Program-made: the position numbers and the translations under genes
NCBI GenBank assembly: GCA_903872345.1
Contig: CAIQKM010000136.1
Location: 1-64,000 of the forward strand
Direction of reading: 5' to 3'
DNA length: 64,000 nucleotides
Source: an uncultured Verrucomicrobia subdivision 3 bacterium
GTDB taxonomy: Bacteria; Verrucomicrobiota; Verrucomicrobiia; Limisphaerales; UBA11358
Notes under the pieces: model-generated
What the model saw: the letters and a program-made list of their open reading frames with translations, nothing else
Databases searched by the model: none
Told to the model about the DNA's origin: nothing
In this document: one piece after another, positions 37,375 to 46,014 of the stretch
Numbering within the stretch: position 1 is the first letter of the stretch
How the letters are laid out: every line of letters starts with the position of its first letter

Positions 37375-37425
37375 AACCATCACCTGTTTCGGTGATGATC
37401 GCCTAACCATGTTCGGGGTATGGCG
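37375..37425 (+). promoter_or_regulatory. Conserved intergenic element, copy 4
   Basis: AACCATCACCTGTTTCGGTG shows CATCACC-N6-GGTGATG (7-bp arms) with TGTTTC in the loop. After 13 bases it continues ACCATGTTCGGGGTATGGCG. It lies between the response regulator stop and the GH18-like gene start, about 145 bases before the latter. It is the only copy adjacent to a regulator gene. Confidence 0.6.
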
Positions 37426-37570
37426 CAGTTGCCTGCGCGCGTTTAAAATGTGGCCATCACATTGATATTCACGGGCGGCTTCATCGGGCGCGGTCATGGT
37501 TTGACCGGCCGGTGGCGGGCGTTTTTAGCGCACGGATCGTGAAAGCAAACAGTTGATATTGAAGCGATCC

Positions 37571-40498
37571 ATGAGACCGGCCAAAACCAGCTTAGCCATT
37601 CTTCCAGTTCATAACTGGGCGGATGCCGCCGGCTTGCGGGCCTGGCGGGCTGGCTGGGCGCTGATTATCCTGTTGCAGTTGGCGGCCGGTTCGGCGCGGG
37701 CGTCGTCAGCCACCGCGATGATTTTTTGCAATGGCAATATGGGGAGCGCCAGTGGTTTGAACGCGTCGCAGATTGCCGGTTTGCGAGCCTCGGGCTTCAC
37801 CACCATGGTTTTGTTCACCATGTCCGTCCAGACGAATGGCGATTTCACTTTTAGCGACGGTTCGACGGTTTGCAGCGGTGGCGTCTATCTGGGGCCGACC
37901 AACTGGGCCTCCCTGCTCAGCCAGTGTCGCGTGGCGCCAACCGGTGTTAAGCGGATCGAAATGTGCATTGCCCAATGGGGTGATACGAGCTTTGCCAACA
38001 TCAAAAACCGCATTGCGGCCGACGGCACCGGTTCCGGGACGGTGCTTTACAAAAATCTGCAAGCCCTGAAGGGCGTCCTGGGAATTGATGCAATTGATTA
38101 CGATGACGAGACGGTCTATGACGCGGGTTCCGCCATCAGCTTTGGCCAGATGTGCGTGGCGGCGGGGCTGAAAGTGACCCTCTGTCCCTACACCAATCCC
38201 GGCTACTGGCAGGCGGTGAAAACGGGGTTGGGCACCAACTGCGATCAGATCTATCTGCAATGCTACGATGGCGGTGCGGGCAATAATCCGGCGACATGGA
38301 ATACCTACTTCGGCGGCTTGAAGGTGGTGTCCGGATACTGGGATTGGGAGCGCGACACCACGTTTCTCTCCATGATGCAGGCCGGCCAGAATGACGGCTG
38401 CACCGGCGGCTTCCTCTGGCCTTCCTGCACCGGCTGCAATCCGCCTGCGGATGGCAACGAGATGAGCCAATATGCCGCCTGGATTCTTGACACCTACACC
38501 CCGGTGGTCACGCCCGTGACGGCGGCGGATGTCGTGGGCGGTCAGGTCACTTTTGCGGTGGCTTTTAGCGGCAATAATTCATATCAATGGCAGGTGATTC
38601 GGAGCGGGGCGACCAATAATATTTCCGGGGCAACGAATGCAACTCTGACCCTGTCGAACCTGCAACTGACGAACGCCGCCGCTTATCAACTATTGGTGAC
38701 CAATGCGGCCGGCGTTTATGTGAGCAGTGCGGGATCGCTCACGGTCGGCAGTGCGCCCATAGCGGTGAATAATGTCCTTACCGCCAGTGCCGCCCAAACC
38801 GGATTAGGGTACGGCATTCCCTTCACGCCCACTTGGACGCTGGCGCCGGGCAGCATTATCTCCGGACAGGTTCCGACCGGTACGAATGGCAATTTTAATC
38901 AGGAAACCTTTGGTGGCGGGCGGACGCCCAATTCGCTGACCGCCGGCGGCACCCTCACGATCAGCCAGCCCGGCGGTGTCACCGGCACCAACTATGTGAC
39001 CTGTGGCAATGATGGCGTTTCCGGCTCCTCCCTGATCTACACGCTGACCAATGCTTCGGCCGGCGGTTATAATCTCACCAACATCACGGTTTATGGCGGC
39101 TGGAAGGATGCCGGCCGCGACCAGCAGGCCTATACCGTTTATTATTCCAAGGTCGCGGCGCCTTCGCTCTTTATCAACTTGGGCAGTGTCAGTTTTAATC
39201 CGACGGATACGGCCAATACGCCTTCCGCCACGCGGGTGACTCTGTCGCCGGCGAACGGTGTTTTCGCCACCAATGTGGCCGCCGTTAAGTTTGACTTTAC
39301 CAGCCCGGCTTCGGAAAACGGTTATTGCGGCTACGCGGGAATCACCATGCAGGGAATTCCGGTCAGCCCGCAGGTGGCCACCAATCCGTTACCCGTCACC
39401 GCAGCGGATGTCGTGGGCAGCCAGGCAACATTTATGGCCTCGTTTACCGCGGCCAAAACGCCGACTTACCAATGGCAGAAAATCACCGCCACCCTGACGA
39501 ATAATATTTCCGGGGCGACAAACACGACATTGACACTGACGAACCTGCAATTGACCGACACCGCCAGCTATCGACTCCAAGCCGCTAACACCTACGGAGT
39601 CAGAGTGAGTTCCGCCAGTACGCTGACCGTCAGCAGTGTGCCGGCGGCAGTGAATAATGTAATTACCGCCCTGGCCGCGCAGACCGGGACGGGCAGCGGC
39701 ACCTTTACTCCGACCTGGACGGTCGTGACGGATGGCAGTTTGATCGCCGGGCAGGCTCCCAGCACGGCGACCGGCAATTTTAGTGAGGAAGTTCCCGGTC
39801 GGAATGTCAATTTGCTGACCGCCGGCAGCTTGGGCCTGACTCAAATAGCGGGCCTTTACGGGCATACCGCCAGCACGAACTATTGCACCTGCGGCAACGG
39901 AACCGGGCCGGACAGCAGCAGCGCCGGCAGCACGCTGGTTTATACCCTGACCGGTTCCGCCAGCGGTTATAATCTGACGAACATCACGGTTTACGGCGGC
40001 TGGTCAGATGCCGGACGCGACCAGCAGGCCTATACGGTTTATTATTCCAAGACGAATGCCCCGGCGACGTTCATTTTGCTGGGGAGCGTCAATTATAATC
40101 CGGTGAATCCGGCGGGCGCCCAGTCGGCCACGCGGGCGACGCTCACGCCGGCCACCGGGGCATTGGGTACAAATGTGGCCGCCGTGAAGTTCGACTTCAC
40201 CACGCCGGCCTCGGAGAACGGATTTTGTGGCTATGCGGCCATCAGCCTGGGTGGCGTGCCCACGGTTGTGGTGGCCGGCAATCCGACGAACATTACGTAT
40301 CAAGTTGCAGCCGGCAAGCTGGCGTTAAGCTGGCCCGGCGATCATCTTGGCTGGCGGTTGCAGGCGCAGACCAACAATCTCGCCCACGGCTTGGGCACCA
40401 ACTGGAGTGACGTTGCCGGCTCGGCAATTACCAACCAGTTGGCCATTCCCATCAACCCCGCCAATGGCAGCGTTTTTTACCGCCTGATATATCCGTAA
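37571..40498 (+). CDS. GH18-like glycosidase with Ig and YGGW modules
   Basis: The ATG at 37571 is favoured over a TTG six codons upstream. The protein has 975 residues with a long basic leader, then GWALIILLQLAAGSARA as signal sequence. Residues 45-310 resemble a TIM-barrel of the GH18 type: DAIDYDDE (Asp173 to Glu180) is an exact DxxDxDxE motif with the acid Glu at the end, and GYWDWERD lies where the late-strand Trp is expected. Cys-rich GFLWPSCTGC closes the domain. Ig (315-395), YGGW (396-595), Ig (598-690), YGGW (690-895) and the shared C-terminal module ending VFYRLIYP follow. GH18 members cleave chitin or N-glycan cores, so an endo-acting extracellular enzyme is plausible, though the substrate is not shown. 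The next GH78 gene starts 18 bases downstream. Confidence 0.72.
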   Translation: MRPAKTSLAILPVHNWADAAGLRAWRAGWALIILLQLAAGSARASSATAMIFCNGNMGSASGLNASQIAGLRASGFTTMVLFTMSVQTNGDFTFSDGSTVCSGGVYLGPTNWASLLSQCRVAPTGVKRIEMCIAQWGDTSFANIKNRIAADGTGSGTVLYKNLQALKGVLGIDAIDYDDETVYDAGSAISFGQMCVAAGLKVTLCPYTNPGYWQAVKTGLGTNCDQIYLQCYDGGAGNNPATWNTYFGGLKVVSGYWDWERDTTFLSMMQAGQNDGCTGGFLWPSCTGCNPPADGNEMSQYAAWILDTYTPVVTPVTAADVVGGQVTFAVAFSGNNSYQWQVIRSGATNNISGATNATLTLSNLQLTNAAAYQLLVTNAAGVYVSSAGSLTVGSAPIAVNNVLTASAAQTGLGYGIPFTPTWTLAPGSIISGQVPTGTNGNFNQETFGGGRTPNSLTAGGTLTISQPGGVTGTNYVTCGNDGVSGSSLIYTLTNASAGGYNLTNITVYGGWKDAGRDQQAYTVYYSKVAAPSLFINLGSVSFNPTDTANTPSATRVTLSPANGVFATNVAAVKFDFTSPASENGYCGYAGITMQGIPVSPQVATNPLPVTAADVVGSQATFMASFTAAKTPTYQWQKITATLTNNISGATNTTLTLTNLQLTDTASYRLQAANTYGVRVSSASTLTVSSVPAAVNNVITALAAQTGTGSGTFTPTWTVVTDGSLIAGQAPSTATGNFSEEVPGRNVNLLTAGSLGLTQIAGLYGHTASTNYCTCGNGTGPDSSSAGSTLVYTLTGSASGYNLTNITVYGGWSDAGRDQQAYTVYYSKTNAPATFILLGSVNYNPVNPAGAQSATRATLTPATGALGTNVAAVKFDFTTPASENGFCGYAAISLGGVPTVVVAGNPTNITYQVAAGKLALSWPGDHLGWRLQAQTNNLAHGLGTNWSDVAGSAITNQLAIPINPANGSVFYRLIYP

Positions 40499-40516
40499 AC
40501 AAAACTTTTAAGAAAA

Positions 40517-43465
40517 ATGAATCGATCCAAACATATTCTGACGATGGGAGTCTGGTTGCTGGCCGGCATCTGCTCGGCGGCCCTGACCACCAAAAACCTG
40601 CGGTGCGAGTATCTGGCCGACCCGCTGGGCATTGATGCCGGCAGTCCGCGCCTGAGCTGGGTTCTGGCTTCGGACCAGCGCGCCGAACGGCAGACGGCGT
40701 ATCAGGTGCTGGTGGCGTCTTCAGCCGAGCAGCTCAACGGGGACACCGGGGACCTCTGGGACAGCGGCAAAGTGGCTTCCGATGAAAGCGCTCAGATCGC
40801 CTATGCCGGCAAGGGACTGGTTTCGCGTGAAAGATGTTTTTGGAAAGTGCGCGCCTGGGACCGCGACGGCCAGGCCGGTGCGTGGAGTTCCGTGTCGCAA
40901 TGGCAGATGGGCCTGCTTGAGCCATCGGATTGGACGGCCCAATGGATTGCACCCAAGGCATCGGCCGCCGCTGCGTCCGCGCCTTTGGTCATTCGTCGGG
41001 CCACCTATGAGACGGTGGCGGCCGGCCCGGCGGCGGATGTGACCGCTGCCTTGAAGAAACAAATTGAGCAGGGCCACCTTAAAATGGTGGTTAACAACAC
41101 GACCATGGGGGTGGATCCCGCCTACAACGTGGTGAAACGTTTGCGGGTGGAGTACGAGTATGCCGGGAAGACTTTCAAGAAGGTGGTGGATGAGAACCAG
41201 ACGCTGGTGTTGCCGGGAGCGTCATCAGCCGTGCCGTATCTGCGGAAAGCCTTTGAATTGAAAGCGCAGGTGCAACGGGCGGTACTTTATGCCAGCGCCT
41301 TGGGTTTATATGAGGTGCATATCAACGACCGGCGGGTGGGGGATCACGTGCTCGCTCCCGATTGGACGGACTATCGCAAGCGGGTGCGCTACCAGGCATA
41401 TGATGTCACCGCGCTGGTGCATGAAGGTGCCAATGCCATCGGCTCGCTGCTGGCCGGCGGCTGGTTCAGCGGCCATATTGGCAACGGCGGCAATGAGTAT
41501 TTTGGCAAGGAACCGGCGTTTCTGGCCCAGCTCGAAGTCACTTACGCCGATGGCCGCACGGAAACCGTGGCGGGTACCGATGCCACTTGGAAATCGCATG
41601 ACAGCCCTATTTTATCTTCCGATTTCATGTTGGGCGAAGACTATGATTCCCGTTTGGAGATCAAGGGTTGGGATCAGGCGAGCCTAGACGAAGGCAAATG
41701 GGGGCCGGTCGGAGTGCGTGATGAATTTGCGCGCAAACTGGAGGCGCAGGTCATGGAGCCCGTGCGCAATGTCATTGAACTGAAACCGAAAACCGTCACC
41801 GAACCCGTGCCGGGCCACTGGGTTTATGATTTGGGGCAGAATATGGTGGGGGTCGTCCGGCTTCAGGTTTCCGCGCCCGCCGGCACCCGGATCACCCTGC
41901 ATCACGCCGAGATGTTGAATGAGGATGGCACCATTTATACCACCAATCTGCGCCGGGCGCCGTCGGTGGATCACTACATTAGCAAAGGTGCGGGCACGGA
42001 AATCTGGCAGCCGCGTTTCACGTTCCATGGGTTCCGCTACGTGGAAATCACCGGCCTGGCCGGGAAGCCCGGGCTGGATGCCGTCACCGGCGAGGTGATC
42101 GCCTCGGATACGGCGCGGACCGGTGAATTCGCCTGTTCCGATCCGCGCATCAACCAACTGCAATCAAACATTCAATGGGGGCAGCGGGGGAACTACGTCA
42201 GCGTGCCCACCGATTGTCCGCAGCGCGACGAACGGCTGGGCTGGATGGGGGATGCCGAGGTGTTCATCCGGACGGCGACCTACAACGCGGATGTCGCGGC
42301 GTTCTTTACCAAATGGCTGGTGGATGTGGATGACGGACAGTCGGCGGCCGGAGCGTTTGCGGACGTGAATCCCAACACCATGAATTGCTATGGCGTGCCC
42401 GCGTGGGGCGATGCCGGGGTGATCTGTCCCTGGACCATTTACGAGGTCTATGGGGACGAGCGCATTTTGGAACGCCACCTGCCCGCGATGATCAAATGGG
42501 TGGAGTACATGCAGGTCAACAGCACCGGTTTTATCCGCAATCAAAATCGCGGCAATGATTATGGCGACTGGCTGTCCATCGGTGCGAACACGCCCAAGGA
42601 TATGATCGCGACGGCTTATTATGCCTATTCCACCCACCTGGTGGCCAAAGCCTGCGCCGCCGTTGGCCGTCAGGCGGAGGCGGAAAAATACGAACATTTA
42701 TTTGAAGCCATCAAAGCCGCCTTCAACCGGCAGTACGTGACGGCGGACGGGCACGTGGCTGGCAACACCCAATGCGGCTATTGCATGGCGTTGAAATTTG
42801 ACCTGTTGTCGCCGGAGCTTCAGGTCAAAGCCGGGGAATACCTGGCGGCGGACATCAAGGCCAAGGGTAACCATCTTTCCACCGGGTTTATTGGCGTGAG
42901 TTATTTGCTGCCGATGCTGACCCAGGCGGGACAGGCCGAGACCGCTTATCGGGTGCTGCTGCAAGACACCTTTCCGTCGTGGCTGTTTTCGGTGAAGCAC
43001 GGAGCCACCACCATCTGGGAGCGTTGGGATGGGTGGACACCCGACAAGGGCTTTCAAGATCCCGGCATGAATTCCTTCAACCATTATTCGCTCGGTTCCT
43101 GCGGAGAATACTTATTCGGCGGGGTGGGAGGCATCCGGCCGGCCAGCCCCGGTTACAAGACCATCCAGATTAAGCCGGTGCTCGGGGACGGCCTCACCTG
43201 GGCAACCACTCGTTACGATTCCATTCATGGCACCATTGCCACCGCGTGGAAGCTGAACGGCCGGCATCTGACTTTGGGGGTTACCGTGCCGCCCAACACG
43301 GCGGCTACCGTTTATGTTCCGGCGGCGGATGCCGGGAGCATCACGGAAAGTGGCAGCATGGCAAATGCTGCGGTCGGGGTTCATTTCCTGCGCGAAGAAA
43401 GCGGCAGCGGCGTTTTTGAGGTGGGTTCCGGCACGTACGAATTCGCCTCGGACCTGGCCAAGTAA
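40517..43465 (+). CDS. GH78 alpha-L-rhamnosidase
   Basis: The protein has 982 residues with a signal peptide ending GICSA-A, the normal family length. Domain order is an N-terminal FN3-like domain (TKNLRCEYLADPLGI...PRLSW), a segment sharing MGVDPAYNVVK with two neighbours (about 190-230), the rhamnosidase N-domain (AVLYASALGLYEVHINDRRVG), a concanavalin-like domain, the catalytic (alpha/alpha)6 domain and a C-terminal beta domain. Catalytic motifs are CPQRDERLGWMGDAE (Asp571, Glu572, Asp579) and IWERWDGW (Glu835, probable general base). It is only distantly similar to the GH78 at 27329 and lacks YGGW modules and the F-Y-R-L end, so the two enzymes probably differ in location. It lies 18 bases after the GH18-like gene, likely in one transcript, with a terminator-like hairpin after it. 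Confidence 0.93.
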   Translation: MNRSKHILTMGVWLLAGICSAALTTKNLRCEYLADPLGIDAGSPRLSWVLASDQRAERQTAYQVLVASSAEQLNGDTGDLWDSGKVASDESAQIAYAGKGLVSRERCFWKVRAWDRDGQAGAWSSVSQWQMGLLEPSDWTAQWIAPKASAAAASAPLVIRRATYETVAAGPAADVTAALKKQIEQGHLKMVVNNTTMGVDPAYNVVKRLRVEYEYAGKTFKKVVDENQTLVLPGASSAVPYLRKAFELKAQVQRAVLYASALGLYEVHINDRRVGDHVLAPDWTDYRKRVRYQAYDVTALVHEGANAIGSLLAGGWFSGHIGNGGNEYFGKEPAFLAQLEVTYADGRTETVAGTDATWKSHDSPILSSDFMLGEDYDSRLEIKGWDQASLDEGKWGPVGVRDEFARKLEAQVMEPVRNVIELKPKTVTEPVPGHWVYDLGQNMVGVVRLQVSAPAGTRITLHHAEMLNEDGTIYTTNLRRAPSVDHYISKGAGTEIWQPRFTFHGFRYVEITGLAGKPGLDAVTGEVIASDTARTGEFACSDPRINQLQSNIQWGQRGNYVSVPTDCPQRDERLGWMGDAEVFIRTATYNADVAAFFTKWLVDVDDGQSAAGAFADVNPNTMNCYGVPAWGDAGVICPWTIYEVYGDERILERHLPAMIKWVEYMQVNSTGFIRNQNRGNDYGDWLSIGANTPKDMIATAYYAYSTHLVAKACAAVGRQAEAEKYEHLFEAIKAAFNRQYVTADGHVAGNTQCGYCMALKFDLLSPELQVKAGEYLAADIKAKGNHLSTGFIGVSYLLPMLTQAGQAETAYRVLLQDTFPSWLFSVKHGATTIWERWDGWTPDKGFQDPGMNSFNHYSLGSCGEYLFGGVGGIRPASPGYKTIQIKPVLGDGLTWATTRYDSIHGTIATAWKLNGRHLTLGVTVPPNTAATVYVPAADAGSITESGSMANAAVGVHFLREESGSGVFEVGSGTYEFASDLAK

Positions 43466-43484
43466 GCGGATGGTTTGCCGCAAC

Positions 43485-43512
43485 CCTGTCCGGTCACCGC
43501 CGGACAGGTCTT
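43485..43512 (+). terminator. Hairpin after GH78 gene
   Basis: CCTGTCCGG (43485-43493) and CCGGACAGG (43500-43508) form a 9-bp stem with a TCACCG loop, followed by TCTTTC. It starts 20 bases after the stop codon. The short T-rich tail makes it a moderate candidate for intrinsic termination before the GH92 pair. Confidence 0.5.
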
Positions 43513-43676
43513 TCAATGGGCAGACCATTACGGCCGCAACCTGCGCTTGGCACATACCATCGGCTCCGGCGGGACACCCCGTTGTGGTCCCGCTGCGAAC
43601 AGGTAAAATAAAATTTCCCGCCAACTGTTGTTTGCAGTGACAGAAAGCGGTTGAACCATGATTTTGGATTGAATTT

Positions 43677-45968
43677 ATGAAACTGATGCGCCTGCCCTTT
43701 TTTATCACCGTGGCGTTGCTGGTCGGTTCCGCCGGCTATGCCGCCGAGTTGCGGCTGTCCGATTACATCCGGCCCATGGTCGGCACCAAAGGCGAGGAGG
43801 GGAACACCTATCCCGGACCGTCCGCCCCTTTTGGGATGATCCAGATCAGTCCAGACACCGATACTACGAATTGGAACACGGACTCGGGTTATGCTTATGC
43901 TGATCCCACCATTCTGGGTTTTAGTCTGACCCATCTGACCGGCACGGGCTGTCCCGACCTCGGCGACTTCCTGTTCCAACCGCAAGTGGGCACGCCGGCG
44001 CTGGAGGCCGGAACCAAGGACCGTCCGCAGGAAGGTTACCAATCCACTTATTCCCACGCGGAGGAATCGGCCGGGGCTGGGTACTACCAGGTTCTGCTTA
44101 AAAAATCAGGAATCAACGTTGAGCTGACCGCCGGTGAACGGGCGGGCATGTTTCGCTTCACCTTTCCGGCCGCTGCCGATGCGTCCATTCTCACCGACCT
44201 CGCGCACCTTATCAGTGGCGGTCGTTGGCGCGTGGCCCAATCGCATGTGCGCATTGAGGACAACTCCACCATCACCGGCTTTCATTTGGTGAATGGCTGG
44301 GCCAAGGAACGGTACCTTTACTTTGCCGCGCGCTATTCCCGACCGTTTGACCATGCCGAGATTTTTAGCGCCGGCAAACCGGTCGTTTATAACACCTACC
44401 GTTTTCGGAGTCATAATGAAGCCGCCGGGACCAATCTGCAATTCCTGGCCAGCTTTAAGACCGGGGACCACGATATCATTCAGGTGAAGGTTGCCGTGTC
44501 TGCGGTCAGCGCCGCCAATGCGTTGCAAAATCTGGACGCGGAAATTCCCGGCTGGAATTTTGACCTAGTTCGGGAGCGCACGTGCGCCCGGTGGGATCAG
44601 GAACTCGCCCGCATTCAGATTGAAGGCACGCCCGTACAAAAGGAAACTTTCTATACTTCACTCTACCATGCGTCCCTCGCTCCCAATCTTTATGAAGATG
44701 TGAATGGCCAGTATCGTGGCTTTGACTCGGCCATACATCAGGCCAAAGGTTTCACCGAATATTCGGTGTTTTCGCTGTGGGACACCTTTCGGGCGGAACA
44801 CCCGCTGCTTTCCTTGATTCAGGAACCCCGTGATGCGGACATGATCAATTCCCTCTTGGTGCATTATGACCAGAGCGTGGATCACCTGCTGCCGATGTGG
44901 GAACTGCAAGGCAACGAAACCTGGTGCATGATCGGCTATCATGCCGTGCCGGTGATTGTGGACGGCTATTTTAAAGGCGTGAAAGGTTTTAATGTTCAAC
45001 GCGCCTACGACGCGATCAAAACCACCGCCCTCAGTCCGGATTACGATAGCGTGGCCGCTTATGCGAAATTGGGCTGGGTGCCCTGCGATCAGGAGGATGA
45101 GTCGGTTTCCAAAACTTTGGAATATGCCTATGACGACTGGTGCGTCGCCCGCATGGCCAAGGCGCTGGGCAAAACGGCGGACTACGAAACCTTCATGAAG
45201 CGGGCCGCCAGCTACACCAATATTTATGATGCGTCCATTGGCTGGATGCGACCGAAGGATGCCCGGGGCAACTGGCGCACGCCGTTCGATGCCCATGCTT
45301 TTGGCGGCGGCAACAAGCTTGCCGATGTCACCGAAGCCACCAGCTCGCAATACTCCTGGTTTGTGCCGCAGGATGTGCCCGGTTTGATCCGGCTCATGGG
45401 TGGCAATGATTCATTCGTGGCCAAACTGGATTCGCTGTTCGATGCCAATCTGTCGCAGGTTTTCCGGGACGAGATGTCCACCAACGACCTGCGCGGCTGC
45501 ATTGGCGAATATTGGCACGGCAACGAGCCCAGCCACCACGTCATTTATCTGTATAGCTACGCCGGGCAGCCTTGGAAGACCGCCCGCCGGCTGCATCAGG
45601 TAATTACCACCCAGTACGGTAATCAGCCTGATTCCCTGTGCGGCAATGACGACTGTGGTCAGATGTCCGCTTGGTTTATGTTTTCCTGCATGGGCTTCTA
45701 TCCGGTTTGTCCGGGGAGTGATTATTATGTCATCGGCGCGCCGCAAATCCCTCATGTGGTCATGCATCTTTCCAACGGGAAACAGTTCACCATGGCGGCG
45801 AAAAACCTTTCCGATGAAAATATCTACGTCCAGTCCGTCCGCTTAAACGGCCGGGACTGGGACTCACCCTTTCTGCCTTACCGTGAATTAAAAAACGGCG
45901 GCTCGCTTATTTTTACCATGGGCTCCAATCCCGGCGCTTGGGGGACCCATCCGGTATTGCCTCAATAA
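43677..45968 (+). CDS. GH92 alpha-mannosidase
   Basis: The protein has 763 residues with a signal peptide ending GYAA-E, the usual GH92 length. The N-terminal beta domain begins LSDYIRPMVGTKGEEGNTYPGPSAPFGM and runs through GFSLTHLTGTGC. The helical domain carries WELQGNETWCMIGYHA, YWHGNEPSHH and the signature GNDDCGQMSAWFMFS, whose acidic residues are those used for calcium binding and water activation in family members. GH92 enzymes are calcium-dependent exo-alpha-mannosidases acting on N-glycans or mannans, mostly with alpha-1,2 or alpha-1,3 specificity. The exact linkage cannot be read here. It precedes a second GH92 by 46 bases, so the pair is probably co-transcribed and complementary. 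Confidence 0.94.
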   Translation: MKLMRLPFFITVALLVGSAGYAAELRLSDYIRPMVGTKGEEGNTYPGPSAPFGMIQISPDTDTTNWNTDSGYAYADPTILGFSLTHLTGTGCPDLGDFLFQPQVGTPALEAGTKDRPQEGYQSTYSHAEESAGAGYYQVLLKKSGINVELTAGERAGMFRFTFPAAADASILTDLAHLISGGRWRVAQSHVRIEDNSTITGFHLVNGWAKERYLYFAARYSRPFDHAEIFSAGKPVVYNTYRFRSHNEAAGTNLQFLASFKTGDHDIIQVKVAVSAVSAANALQNLDAEIPGWNFDLVRERTCARWDQELARIQIEGTPVQKETFYTSLYHASLAPNLYEDVNGQYRGFDSAIHQAKGFTEYSVFSLWDTFRAEHPLLSLIQEPRDADMINSLLVHYDQSVDHLLPMWELQGNETWCMIGYHAVPVIVDGYFKGVKGFNVQRAYDAIKTTALSPDYDSVAAYAKLGWVPCDQEDESVSKTLEYAYDDWCVARMAKALGKTADYETFMKRAASYTNIYDASIGWMRPKDARGNWRTPFDAHAFGGGNKLADVTEATSSQYSWFVPQDVPGLIRLMGGNDSFVAKLDSLFDANLSQVFRDEMSTNDLRGCIGEYWHGNEPSHHVIYLYSYAGQPWKTARRLHQVITTQYGNQPDSLCGNDDCGQMSAWFMFSCMGFYPVCPGSDYYVIGAPQIPHVVMHLSNGKQFTMAAKNLSDENIYVQSVRLNGRDWDSPFLPYRELKNGGSLIFTMGSNPGAWGTHPVLPQ

Positions 45969-46014
45969 TCATTTGCCTAAGACATCTTTTCGCAACCACA
46001 CTTTGTAACTGTTT

